From assembly GCA_024408015.1 (NCBI GenBank), contig JAKSVJ010000019.1:1-10691 (forward strand): a stretch of DNA of 10,691 nucleotides, read 5' to 3'. Origin of the DNA: Clostridia bacterium. Its GTDB lineage: Bacteria > Bacillota > Clostridia > Oscillospirales > CAG-272. Position numbers and translations under genes: made by a program. Positions 1-7,205 of the stretch are shown in pieces; the first letter of the stretch is position 1; every line of letters begins with the position of its first letter. The notes beneath the pieces were generated by a model. It searched no databases, was not told the DNA's origin, and saw only the letters and a program-made list of their open reading frames with translations.

Positions 1-3
1 GGA

Positions 4-49
4 GGATGTGTCCAAACAGACTTAATTAAAAATCTGTTTTTTCACATCC
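4..49. other. Long nested inverted repeat
   Basis: GGATGTG at 4-10 pairs with CACATCC at 43-49. Inside it, after a 3x3 internal loop, AAACAGA at 14-20 pairs with TCTGTTT at 33-39 around a 12-base A/T loop. Either strand could form the hairpin. Read on the plus strand, the inner hairpin runs into six T's (37-42), so it could be part of a terminator for something left of the window. Its function is not known and no gene overlaps it. Confidence 0.5.
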
Positions 50-63
50 CCTTTAAGTTATCC

Positions 64-85
64 AAAAGCAGGCCGAAGCCTGCTT
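64..85 (-). terminator. Possible terminator of the pro operon (UUCG hairpin)
   Basis: A perfect 8-bp stem (66-73 with 78-85) closes on the loop TTCG when read on the minus strand, giving the very stable C(UUCG)G tetraloop. It is followed on that strand by only four T's (67-64). It lies about 80 bases past the proC stop in the direction of proC transcription. The short T-run makes it a weak-looking terminator, so the assignment is tentative. Confidence 0.5.
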
Positions 86-89
86 ATAT

Positions 90-134
90 GTCGTAATGCG
101 TCGTGATTACGCATGTGGATGGTTTTCCATTCAC
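90..134. other. Two further hairpins downstream of proC
   Basis: CGTAAT and ATTACG, or alternatively ATGCGT and ACGCAT, can pair within roughly 92-114, giving two overlapping and mutually exclusive stems. Immediately next to them GTGGATGG (115-122) pairs with CCATTCAC (127-134) around TTTT, with one G-T wobble. Together with the hairpins at 4-49 and 64-85 they fill almost all of this gene-free stretch. No promoter, reading frame or known RNA family was recognised. Confidence 0.4.
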
Positions 135-167
135 AAGAGCTAAAAAGTTTACCTTTTGACACGATTG

Positions 168-962
168 TCATTTACAACTTAATTCAATGGTTTTTTTATA
201 TGAAGCAGTCACTGCATCCATGCCACATGAACGCAAACCTCCCTTTTCAAGAGCATGAACACCTGCTATCGTAGTGCCACCGGGGCTGCACACTGCATCT
301 TTTAAGTCACCTATGTGACCAAACGTTTCTATCATCTTTCCAGAACCGGCGATAGTTTTCGCAACCAGTTTCACTGCCAAATCTCTTTTTATTCCACATT
401 CCACGGCTCCGTCAGCCAAAGCTTCCGCAAACATATATACAAAAGCTGGTCCACATCCAGAAAGAGCTGAAGCTGCATCTATTTTGATTTCCTCTATACT
501 TTCAACGATACCTGCATTTGAGAATACATCGACAAAATAGCTTTCTACTTCTTTTGAAACCAATGTATTGCAACAATATAAAATAACACCCTCATCAACT
601 AAACATGGAGTATTTGGCATTATTCTTATTACCGGTTTGTTTTCAATGATTCCATTTATTTTTTCAATTGATGTTCCAGCTGCCATACTTACAACTATAG
701 CATTTTCATTAGCCATAATGAATTCTTTAATTTCACAAACTGAATTTGCCAACACTTGTGGCTTCATTCCTAACACAACATATTTTGAATTAGAAGCCAA
801 TGTTTTAGCATCAACGGATTTAACCCCCATATCAACTAAATTGCGTATTTTTTCTACGTGTTTTTCACACACACAAACCTTATCTGCTCCGATTTTCTTT
901 GCTACGGCCAAAGCCAATGCTCCGCCCATATTTCCTGCGCCAATAAAACCAAATTCGTACAT
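168..962 (-). CDS. proC: Pyrroline-5-carboxylate reductase (ProC)
   Basis: ProC reduces 1-pyrroline-5-carboxylate to L-proline with NAD(P)H in the cytoplasm, the last step of proline synthesis. The 264-residue length is normal for the family. The N-terminal Rossmann fold shows the dinucleotide motif GFIGAGNMG (residues 5-13). MPNTP follows at 115-119, and the C-terminal dimerisation and active-site part carries SGCGPAF (168-174) and SPGGTTIAG (226-234), the family signature. Its ATG shares one base with the proA stop (TAATG), so translation is probably coupled. It is the last gene of the proB-proA-proC run, and possible terminator hairpins follow it. No strong Shine-Dalgarno sequence stands before it, which fits coupling. 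Nothing is missing from the expected motifs. Confidence 0.96.
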   Translation of the reverse strand: MYEFGFIGAGNMGGALALAVAKKIGADKVCVCEKHVEKIRNLVDMGVKSVDAKTLASNSKYVVLGMKPQVLANSVCEIKEFIMANENAIVVSMAAGTSIEKINGIIENKPVIRIMPNTPCLVDEGVILYCCNTLVSKEVESYFVDVFSNAGIVESIEEIKIDAASALSGCGPAFVYMFAEALADGAVECGIKRDLAVKLVAKTIAGSGKMIETFGHIGDLKDAVCSPGGTTIAGVHALEKGGLRSCGMDAVTASYKKTIELSCK

Positions 963-2215
963 TATCTTATTTGTCCATTTCCATAAATAATATATTTATA
1001 AGTATTAAGTTCACTAAGTCCCATTGGACCTCTTGCGTGAAGTTTTTGAGTTGAAATACCAATTTCACAACCTTTTCCAAATTCACCGCCATCTGTAAAT
1101 CTAGTTGAGGCATTAACATAAACCGCAGCACTATCAACTGCTCTTGTAAATTTTGAGGCATTGTCACTATTTTCAGTAATAATAGCTTCACTATGATGTG
1201 TTGAATGTTTAGCTATATGCATAATTGCTTCATCTACATTTTCAACAATTTTAACAGCTAATATGTAGTCAAGAAATTCAGTGTCAAAATCCATTGCGTT
1301 AGCGCGAGTTCCACCGACTATTTCGTATGCTTCTTCATCACACCTAAGTTCCACAGGGATTACATTACTGTTAATTCTTGCATCCACAAGTTTGCCTTTT
1401 AGCATTGGAAGAAATGTGTCTTTTATCTTTCTATTTACAAGTAACACTTCCTCAGCGTTACACACAGAAGGTCTTGATGTCTTCGCATTTTCTATAATTG
1501 AAGTAGCCATTTCAAGATTAGCACTTTCATCAACATATATATGACATATACCAGTTCCCGTCTCGATACAAGGAACTGTAGCATTTTCTACACAATTCTT
1601 AATTAAATTTTTCCCACCACGTGGAATTAATAAATCAACATAGTCATTTGCTGTCATAAGACACTCTGCCGAAGCTCTTGTTTTATCATCAACAATATTA
1701 ATTAAATTCTCAGACACTCCGGTTTTTCTCAACCCACTCTTGAGTGCTTTTACTATAGCCTTGCAAGAGTTGTAACTATCTTGTCCACATCTCAAAACGC
1801 ATACATTACCACTTTTTAATGTCAGCGCTGCAGTATCGGAAGATACATTTGGTCTTGATTCAAAAATCACTGCAATAACTCCAAATGGAACTGAGACTTT
1901 TTGAACTTTCAATCCCTTTTGAGTTATAACTTCATCATAAACTTTACCAACAGGATCATCCAGTTTCGCAACATCTCTAATACCATCTGCCATGCTCACA
2001 ATTCTATCTTTTGTAAGCATTAGTCTATCTATCATGACTTTAGAAAGATGAGTTGCTTCACTTACATCAATTTCATTAGCTTTGAGTATTTCTTCGCAAT
2101 TCTCAACTAATGCATCAGCCATATTGATTAATGCTTCATTCTTCTTCTCTGTCGATAATAAACTTGCCGCTAAAACGTCATTTTTTGCAGCTATTAATAT
2201 CTCATTCGTCGTCAT
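962..2215 (-). CDS. proA: Glutamate-5-semialdehyde dehydrogenase (gamma-glutamyl phosphate reductase, ProA)
   Basis: ProA reduces gamma-glutamyl phosphate to glutamate-5-semialdehyde with NADPH, the second step of proline synthesis; the product cyclises to the substrate of ProC. At 417 residues it has the full family length and the aldehyde dehydrogenase fold. Visible landmarks are FGVIAVIFESRPNV (111-124), the catalytic cysteine C252 in SRPSVCNAEE, and FTDGGEFG with GISTQKLHARGP near the C-terminus. The usual LRGG-(K/S)-EA loop reads LRCGQDS here (141-147), a local departure from consensus. Its ATG overlaps the proB TGA by four bases (ATGA) and its stop overlaps the proC start by one base, so all three are expected to be translated from one mRNA. 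Confidence 0.96.
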   Translation of the reverse strand: MTTNEILIAAKNDVLAASLLSTEKKNEALINMADALVENCEEILKANEIDVSEATHLSKVMIDRLMLTKDRIVSMADGIRDVAKLDDPVGKVYDEVITQKGLKVQKVSVPFGVIAVIFESRPNVSSDTAALTLKSGNVCVLRCGQDSYNSCKAIVKALKSGLRKTGVSENLINIVDDKTRASAECLMTANDYVDLLIPRGGKNLIKNCVENATVPCIETGTGICHIYVDESANLEMATSIIENAKTSRPSVCNAEEVLLVNRKIKDTFLPMLKGKLVDARINSNVIPVELRCDEEAYEIVGGTRANAMDFDTEFLDYILAVKIVENVDEAIMHIAKHSTHHSEAIITENSDNASKFTRAVDSAAVYVNASTRFTDGGEFGKGCEIGISTQKLHARGPMGLSELNTYKYIIYGNGQIR

Positions 2216-2985
2216 ATATTCTTTGAACTTTTAAATAGAGTTCCCGCTCCTTCACCATTCACAATTTTATAAATGTTATTAGGGTCACTTCCGTTTGCGA
2301 TACACATACTGGTTCCACTCTCAGTTAACATTTTTGCTGCAGTCAACTTTGTTTTCATTCCGCCGGTTCCAAGAGATGAACCCTCATCTCCTCCTAAAGC
2401 AATTATGTCATCAGTCACCTTATCAACAACAGGTATTAACTTTGCATCCGCACATTTATGAGGATCTTTATCATACAATCCATCAATATCAGAAAGAATG
2501 ATAAGTAAATCAGCATTAATACTCTTTGCAACAAGAGCTGAAAGTGTATCATTATCACCAACTTTAATCTCACTCGTTGCAACAGTGTCATTCTCATTAA
2601 TTATCGGTATAGCTCTAAAATCTAGCAAAGTGTTTATTGTGTTAATAAAATTTTGATATCTGTCTTCATGATTAAAGTCATCGGCTGTCAAAAGAACCTG
2701 TGCCACAGTGTGACTATACTCTTGAAAATATTTATCATACACCGCCATCAATTCACATTGACCCACAGCCGCTGCCGCTTGTTTTCCGGGTATATCTTTT
2801 GGCTTTTCTTTTAGTCCAAGTTTTCCAACTCCAAGACCAATTGCTCCTGACGAAACAAGGATTATTTCAGCCCCACTATTTTTAATATCGCTTATTATTT
2901 TACATAACTCTTCAGTTAATCTAATATTTAGCATACCAGTTCCGTATGCTAATGTAGATGTTCCAATTTTTATTACAATTCTCAT
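2212..2985 (-). CDS. proB: Glutamate 5-kinase (ProB), short form without PUA domain
   Basis: ProB phosphorylates L-glutamate at the gamma-carboxyl group with ATP, the first and normally proline-inhibited step of proline synthesis. The start chosen is the ATG at 2985, giving MRIVIKIGTSTL, because GGGAAG (2997-2992) stands six bases before it. The upstream in-frame ATG at 3012 lies inside a terminator stem. The resulting 257 residues form one amino acid kinase domain: IKIGTSTL near residue 5, VSSGAIGLG (44-52), NENDTVA (130-136), GDNDTLSALVA (143-153), SDIDGLYDKDP (165-175) and GTGGMKTK (206-213). The C-terminal PUA domain found in ProB proteins of about 370 residues is absent. An intrinsic terminator lies just upstream, between trxA and proB. 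Confidence 0.95.
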   Translation of the reverse strand: MRIVIKIGTSTLAYGTGMLNIRLTEELCKIISDIKNSGAEIILVSSGAIGLGVGKLGLKEKPKDIPGKQAAAAVGQCELMAVYDKYFQEYSHTVAQVLLTADDFNHEDRYQNFINTINTLLDFRAIPIINENDTVATSEIKVGDNDTLSALVAKSINADLLIILSDIDGLYDKDPHKCADAKLIPVVDKVTDDIIALGGDEGSSLGTGGMKTKLTAAKMLTESGTSMCIANGSDPNNIYKIVNGEGAGTLFKSSKNI

Positions 2986-2991
2986 AAGATA

Positions 2992-2997
2992 CTTCCC
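2992..2997 (-). promoter_or_regulatory. Ribosome binding site that sets the proB start
   Basis: GGGAAG on the minus strand, six bases before the ATG at 2985, supports that start rather than the in-frame ATG at 3012. Confidence 0.7.
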
Positions 2998-2998
2998 T

Positions 2999-3036
2999 AA
3001 AAAATAAGCCATCCCAGTAATCTTTAACTAGGATGG
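2999..3036 (-). terminator. Intrinsic terminator or attenuator between trxA and proB
   Basis: A 10-bp stem with one G-T wobble (3009-3018 with 3027-3036) encloses an 8-base loop. On the minus strand it is followed by TTA and a run of six T's (3004-2999). It begins eight bases after the trxA stop and ends just before the proB ribosome binding site, so it would stop FTR-trxA transcripts. I saw no clear promoter between it and proB, so proBAC may depend on read-through or on a promoter inside trxA. Confidence 0.8.
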
Positions 3037-3043
3037 TCTTTGT

Positions 3044-3358
3044 TTATTGATTAATCATTTCTTCCAAAGCATCTTTGGATAAATAGCCAGTATTTTTCCA
3101 TTTAGCTTTTCCTTTTTCAAAATAGATTAATGTTGGTATCACATTGACTTTAAATTCTATTGCCAATTCGGCATTGTCATCAACATCAACTTTACATACC
3201 TTCAATTTACCATCATAGTCATTTGCTATTTCTTCAACAATGGGTGCAAGCATTCTACAAGGTCCACACCAAGTAGCCCAAAAATCAACAAGAACAGGGA
3301 TGCTTGATTCTAATACTTCGTTTTTAAAGTTTTCACTTGTTAATATAACTTCAGCCAT
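3044..3358 (-). CDS. trxA: Thioredoxin
   Basis: This is a small cytoplasmic dithiol-disulfide oxidoreductase that reduces protein disulfides. The 104 residues match classical thioredoxin length. The active site W-C-G-P-C lies at residues 30-34, within FWATWCGPCRMLAPI, and the conserved cis-proline is P75 in VIPTLIYF. There is no signal peptide. An AGAGAGGATG ribosome binding site precedes the ATG. The gene starts 14 bases after the stop of the FTR-like gene, so the two are very likely co-transcribed, and that neighbour is a candidate for its electron donor. No NADPH-dependent thioredoxin reductase gene is in the window. An intrinsic terminator follows at once. Confidence 0.96.
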   Translation of the reverse strand: MAEVILTSENFKNEVLESSIPVLVDFWATWCGPCRMLAPIVEEIANDYDGKLKVCKVDVDDNAELAIEFKVNVIPTLIYFEKGKAKWKNTGYLSKDALEEMINQ

Positions 3359-3372
3359 GATTTACATCCTCT

Positions 3373-3573
3373 CTATTTTTTGTATTTATAATATAGCATG
3401 CAGTGACAAAAACCTTCAAATTCTGGGTCAGCTATCTGATCTTTGAACTCTTTACACATGCATTTTGTTTCATCAGTTTTTTCCATACGGCATGGGCAAT
3501 AACCGCCAGTTTTTTCTAAGCCCTTTTTGATAATATCAACTATTTCTTGGTTTGGATTAAATACTACTTTCAT
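3373..3573 (-). CDS. Ferredoxin-thioredoxin reductase catalytic-chain-like protein
   Basis: The 66-residue protein resembles the catalytic (beta) chain of ferredoxin-thioredoxin reductase, an iron-sulfur enzyme passing electrons from ferredoxin to a thioredoxin disulfide. Six cysteines stand in three C-x-C pairs: YCPCR (C26, C28), CMC (C38, C40) and FCHCMLY (C56, C58). In the plant and cyanobacterial enzyme the pattern is CPC-x16-CPC-x8-CHC; here the spacings are 9 and 15 and the middle pair is CMC. By position C28 and C58 would be the redox pair and C26, C38, C40 and C56 the [4Fe-4S] ligands, which is inference. AGAGG precedes the ATG by five bases. It sits 14 bases before trxA in one unit, which supports thioredoxin as its partner. 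No variable (alpha) chain gene is nearby. Activity is not shown by the sequence. Confidence 0.8.
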   Translation of the reverse strand: MKVVFNPNQEIVDIIKKGLEKTGGYCPCRMEKTDETKCMCKEFKDQIADPEFEGFCHCMLYYKYKK

Positions 3574-3599
3574 AAAAACCTCTATCTTTTGCTAAGAAC

Positions 3600-3628
3600 A
3601 TTTTACTACAATTTATTAGAGTTTACAA
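3600..3628 (-). promoter_or_regulatory. Sigma-A-type promoter for the FTR-like/trxA genes
   Basis: On the minus strand TTGTAA (3628-3623) and TAAAAT (3605-3600) are separated by exactly 17 bases. Transcription would start near 3593, leaving about 20 bases of leader with the AGAGG ribosome binding site. The match is good but not perfect. Confidence 0.6.
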
Positions 3629-3708
3629 TGCATTTTTTTCGTTAATTACATTTTTTGGTAGTGATTGTGTTTTTTCGCCAAATATCAGGCATAAATCATC
3701 ATTTTTTG

Positions 3709-3737
3709 TTGATAATTTTACAATTTTACGCTATAAT
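3709..3737 (+). promoter_or_regulatory. Sigma-A-type promoter for the GDSL hydrolase-ligA-obg genes
   Basis: TTGATA (3709-3714) and a perfect TATAAT (3732-3737) are separated by 17 bases. Expected start is near 3744, giving a leader of about 65 bases before the TTG start at 3811. It diverges from the promoter at 3600-3628, leaving about 80 bases between the two -35 elements in which shared control could act. I recognised no operator there. Confidence 0.75.
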
Positions 3738-3797
3738 GGATGATGTGGTATTGTGCACTTTTTGAAGCGAAAAATACCAACATTTTACAAATATCGT

Positions 3798-3805
3798 GGG
3801 GGTGA
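3798..3805 (+). promoter_or_regulatory. Ribosome binding site that sets the TTG start at 3811
   Basis: GGGGGTGA matches the Shine-Dalgarno consensus GGAGGTGA in all but one base and lies five bases before TTG (3811). The alternative in-frame GTG at 3796 overlaps this site and has no such sequence in front of it, so TTG is the better start. Confidence 0.75.
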
Positions 3806-3810
3806 GCAAA

Positions 3811-5211
3811 TTGAAAAAAACATTAACTGTAATTTTAATCACTGCGATATTAATATCAACTTGTACACTATTTACTATCAATTCTAATAGCGCTAATAAA
3901 ACATATCTAGTATTCGGAGACTCTATAGCAGCAGGCTACGGAGTTACAGAAAATTGGAGCGTCAATACTACTTTAAATAGCTATGTGGCCGGTAAAAACA
4001 GCAATGCATATTGCGGCATCGTTTCGAGAGATTTAAACCTTGATTTGATTAATCTAGCAAAAAGTGGTGCAACAACAACGGACATGCTAAATCTACTCAA
4101 AAGCAATAATGTTAAATCTCAAATTAAAAACGCTGACTTGATAACAGTCTCTATTGGAGGAAACGACTTAATTGGCATGGTATCACAAGTCTTGATATCA
4201 GCTTCAATTTATGAATTCATGAAATCCATTGGTATTCCTGTTTCAAGAACCACTACTGAAATTGAGCAAATGTATTCAAAGCTTGAAAGTAACCTTACAA
4301 GCATTATGAAAACAATCAAAGACAATAGTAAAAATGGTAGTGTTATTATGTTGCAAACTTTGTATAATCCATATAAAGCTAGCCCCTCATACTCTTTAGA
4401 TTACTACGGAAAAACATTCACCGTAGGAGATTTAATTGACTACTATATAGACCGAGTTAATGATATATACAAAAAAGTTCAACAAAATGTTGGTGGATTC
4501 TACCTGTGCCAAACTGCAGAAGTTATGAATTCTGACTACAAATGCTTTAATGAAGTATCAAATCCTGATTTTCATCCAACAAATTATGGTCATAAAGTAA
4601 TAGCAGAGACAATAAAGATGACATATAACTCCATCATAAACAATCCAATTGTAACAGAAGCTACCACTACAACAACGACTGCCAAACCAATAGAGACAAC
4701 TGTTGTTACAACAACTCAAACTCAAGAAACACAATCTATTGTTGAGACTAGACCTCCGCTAGAAACAGACATCGAAGTCATAACACTTGAAACAACAGAA
4801 GCAACAATTGAAACATCACAGACAACTCTAGAATCTTCTACGAGCACAACCACTGAAACAACATCGGTGACAACTATTGTTACATCCACAGAGACAACCA
4901 CATTTGAGATTACAACAATAGAAGAAACTAGCACGATTATAGAAGAAACTAGTGTAACAACAATAGAAACCACTTCAACTAAAGAAGAATACACATCTAC
5001 TGAAATAACACAAGTAGCAACCACTTACACAAGTGAAACAACCACTGAAATCACAACAGTTGAATCTTCACAAAGTACAGTATCAACAACCGAAAACCAA
5101 TCAAACACTAATAAGAAAAATGGATGCAAATCCTATATAGGAACTGCTGGACTAATTTTCACGTCCATTGTATCACTTATTGTGGCAACTGCATTAAGAA
5201 AAGAGCATTAA
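3811..5211 (+). CDS. Exported SGNH/GDSL-family hydrolase with Thr-rich stalk and C-terminal membrane anchor
   Basis: This is a predicted surface esterase, lipase or deacetylase of the SGNH/GDSL superfamily; the substrate cannot be told. From the TTG start the protein has 466 residues. Residues 1-26 form a signal peptide (MKK, then a hydrophobic core). The catalytic domain (about 30-278) shows block I FGDSIAAGYG with nucleophile S38, a block II-like glycine in KSGATT, block III GGND (116-119), and block V PDFHPTNYGH with D253 and H255. Residues 282-434 are a Thr/Ser/Glu-rich stretch, probably an extended stalk through the cell wall. A hydrophobic segment (442-461) followed by RKEH should anchor it in the membrane; no LPxTG sortase motif is present. 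A strong promoter precedes it and ligA begins two bases after its stop. Confidence 0.88.
   Translation: MKKTLTVILITAILISTCTLFTINSNSANKTYLVFGDSIAAGYGVTENWSVNTTLNSYVAGKNSNAYCGIVSRDLNLDLINLAKSGATTTDMLNLLKSNNVKSQIKNADLITVSIGGNDLIGMVSQVLISASIYEFMKSIGIPVSRTTTEIEQMYSKLESNLTSIMKTIKDNSKNGSVIMLQTLYNPYKASPSYSLDYYGKTFTVGDLIDYYIDRVNDIYKKVQQNVGGFYLCQTAEVMNSDYKCFNEVSNPDFHPTNYGHKVIAETIKMTYNSIINNPIVTEATTTTTTAKPIETTVVTTTQTQETQSIVETRPPLETDIEVITLETTEATIETSQTTLESSTSTTTETTSVTTIVTSTETTTFEITTIEETSTIIEETSVTTIETTSTKEEYTSTEITQVATTYTSETTTEITTVESSQSTVSTTENQSNTNKKNGCKSYIGTAGLIFTSIVSLIVATALRKEH
4654..5112 (+). repeat. Low-complexity Thr/Ser/Glu-coding region
   Basis: About 460 bases made mostly of ACA/ACT, GAA and TCA-type codons encode the Thr-rich stalk of the hydrolase. 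Short units such as GAAACAACA recur irregularly rather than as exact tandem repeats. Such stretches often change length between strains. The long antisense reading frame here is a by-product of the composition. Confidence 0.75.
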
Positions 5212-5213
5212 AA

Positions 5214-7205
5214 ATGACAATAGAAGAAGCCAAATCAAGAATTAAAGAGTTATCTTCCCTACTCGAATATCATTCAAAGAAGTATTATGTCGATGATGCG
5301 CCTGAAATTTCCGACTACGAGTACGATAGATTATTCTATGAACTCGTTGATTTAGAAAATGAGTTTCCAGAACTTCAAAGTCCGAACTCTCCAACTAAAA
5401 GAGTTGGTGGCAAAGCTCTAGATAAGTTTGATAAAGTCACTCATAAAGTAAAAATGGGAAGTTTATCTGATGTGTTCTCTTATGAGGAAGTAATCACATT
5501 TGTTAATAAGTGTGAGGAGTCATTAGGCCATTCATGCACTTTCTCTGTTGAGCCTAAAATAGATGGTTTATCCGTTTCGCTAGAGTACATAGATGGTGAA
5601 CTCAGCATCGGTTCAACTAGAGGAGATGGATTAGTTGGAGAAAATGTCACTGAAAATATCAAAACAATTCGTTCGATTCCTCTTCACATTGATAATAACA
5701 ATCACATACTTGAAGTACGTGGCGAAGTGTATATGCCTAGAAAGAATTTCTATGCATTAAATGAAAAAAATGAAAAAAACGGTGGTCAGTTATTTGCTAA
5801 CCCAAGAAATGCTGCCGCTGGTTCTCTAAGACAGCTTGATTCAAAAATTGCTGCCACAAGAGGACTTGATATATTTGTTTTTAACATACAACAAACAGAT
5901 GGTCAGGAATTCAAGTCACACACTGAAGGATTGGATTATCTAAAGGAGCTTGGATTTTCAGTAATCAAAGATAGGAAAAAATTATCCTCATCAAGTGATA
6001 TTATTGATAGAATCAAAGAACTTGGCGAGATGCGTTCTTCCCTTCCATACGACATAGACGGTGTTGTAATAAAAGCCGATAACATAGACGAACGAATTGT
6101 TCTAGGTGAAAACATATCAACTCCTAAATGGGCAGTTGCATATAAATTCCCGCCAGAGCAAAAACAAACCGAATTAATTGATATTTTAATTCAAGTGGGT
6201 AGAACTGGCGTTTTAACACCTAAAGCAATCCTAAATCCTGTCAAACTAGCAGGCACAACTGTTAGTGCTGCCACTCTGCACAACATTGATTTCATCACTG
6301 AAAAAGATCTTCGAATCGGTGACACTGTCACAATTCAAAAAGCAGGAGATATTATTCCAGAAGTAGTATCTGTTGATCATAGCAAGCGTAAAAATGATTC
6401 AGTTCCTTATTTGATGCCTACTACTTGCCCTTCATGTGGTGAACCTGTATACAAAGATGATGAAGCAGCAACAAGGTGTACTAATGCTTCTTGCCCTGCT
6501 CAACTCATAAGAACCCTTGAACATTATGCAAGTAGAGATGCAATGAACATTGATGGAATGGGAGAAGCTGTAGTTACCCTTCTTGTTAATAACAATTTGG
6601 TAAAAGATGCTGCCGATTTCTACAAGTTAAAAGCAGAAGATATAGCTGGGCTTGATAGAATGGGCACAAAATCAGCAAACAATCTAATCACTTCTATTGA
6701 AAACTCAAAAAATGCAGGATTAGATAAATTAATTTATGCACTAGGAATACGAAACATTGGCGAAAAAGCTGCGAAATCATTGGCTGATACATTTTTGACT
6801 ATTGATAACATAGAGCAAGCCACAAAAGAAGAATTGTGTTCAATTGATGATTTCGGTGAAATAATGGCAGATTGTGTTATCAATTTCTTCTCACATCCTC
6901 AAAACAAAGTGCTGATTGACGAGTTAAAAACTCAAAATGTTAAAACGGATTATGAGAAGAAAATTTCAGGTGACAAATTCAATGGATTAACATTTGTTCT
7001 GACCGGGACATTACCTACTATGTCTCGTTCGGAAGCAGAAGCCATTATTATTTCTAATGGTGGTAAAACTTCATCATCCGTATCCAAAAAGACCAATTAT
7101 GTACTAGCTGGTGCAGAAGCTGGTTCTAAGCTTGCTAAAGCAGAAGCATTAGGAATAAAAATTATTGATGAAGATGAATTCTTGGGAATGGTAAAAAATG
7201 GCTGA
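5214..7205 (+). CDS. ligA: NAD-dependent DNA ligase LigA
   Basis: LigA seals nicks in duplex DNA using NAD+ and is needed for replication and repair. The start is the ATG at 5214 (MTIEEAKSRI), two bases after the hydrolase stop; a longer in-frame extension upstream would lie inside that gene and does not look like ligase. With 663 residues it is full length. Domain Ia (NAD binding) carries YYVDDAPEISDYEYDRL (24-40). The adenylation site is K115 in EPKIDG, and VAYKFPPEQ (308-316) is another nucleotidyltransferase motif. The OB fold follows, then a Zn finger with C405, C408, C422 and C427, helix-hairpin-helix repeats (about 440-565), and a C-terminal BRCT domain (585-663). Its last eight bases overlap the next gene. 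The ribosome binding site is weak, so coupling to the upstream gene is likely. Confidence 0.97.
   Translation: MTIEEAKSRIKELSSLLEYHSKKYYVDDAPEISDYEYDRLFYELVDLENEFPELQSPNSPTKRVGGKALDKFDKVTHKVKMGSLSDVFSYEEVITFVNKCEESLGHSCTFSVEPKIDGLSVSLEYIDGELSIGSTRGDGLVGENVTENIKTIRSIPLHIDNNNHILEVRGEVYMPRKNFYALNEKNEKNGGQLFANPRNAAAGSLRQLDSKIAATRGLDIFVFNIQQTDGQEFKSHTEGLDYLKELGFSVIKDRKKLSSSSDIIDRIKELGEMRSSLPYDIDGVVIKADNIDERIVLGENISTPKWAVAYKFPPEQKQTELIDILIQVGRTGVLTPKAILNPVKLAGTTVSAATLHNIDFITEKDLRIGDTVTIQKAGDIIPEVVSVDHSKRKNDSVPYLMPTTCPSCGEPVYKDDEAATRCTNASCPAQLIRTLEHYASRDAMNIDGMGEAVVTLLVNNNLVKDAADFYKLKAEDIAGLDRMGTKSANNLITSIENSKNAGLDKLIYALGIRNIGEKAAKSLADTFLTIDNIEQATKEELCSIDDFGEIMADCVINFFSHPQNKVLIDELKTQNVKTDYEKKISGDKFNGLTFVLTGTLPTMSRSEAEAIIISNGGKTSSSVSKKTNYVLAGAEAGSKLAKAEALGIKIIDEDEFLGMVKNG

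Noticed and set aside
1..50. Inverted repeat considered as a tRNA or transposon end
   Set aside because: The arms do not fit tRNA geometry, no T-loop is present, and there is no transposase gene or target duplication in view.
568..990. Plus-strand frame of 140 codons opposite proC
   Set aside because: It lies almost wholly opposite a well-supported proC, shows no recognisable domain and has no ribosome binding site.
2985..3012. Upstream ATG at 3012 as proB start
   Set aside because: It falls inside the terminator stem and has no ribosome binding site, while the ATG at 2985 has one and gives the usual ProB N-terminus.
4722..5024. Minus-strand open frame of 100 codons rich in Val and Ser
   Set aside because: It is the antisense of the Thr-rich stalk; ACA/ACT codons read backwards give Val/Ser/Cys codons without stops. 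It has no ribosome binding site.
4654..5112. Repetitive DNA considered as CRISPR or tandem repeat array
   Set aside because: Units are short, irregular and follow the codon frame of the Thr-rich stalk; there are no regular spacers.
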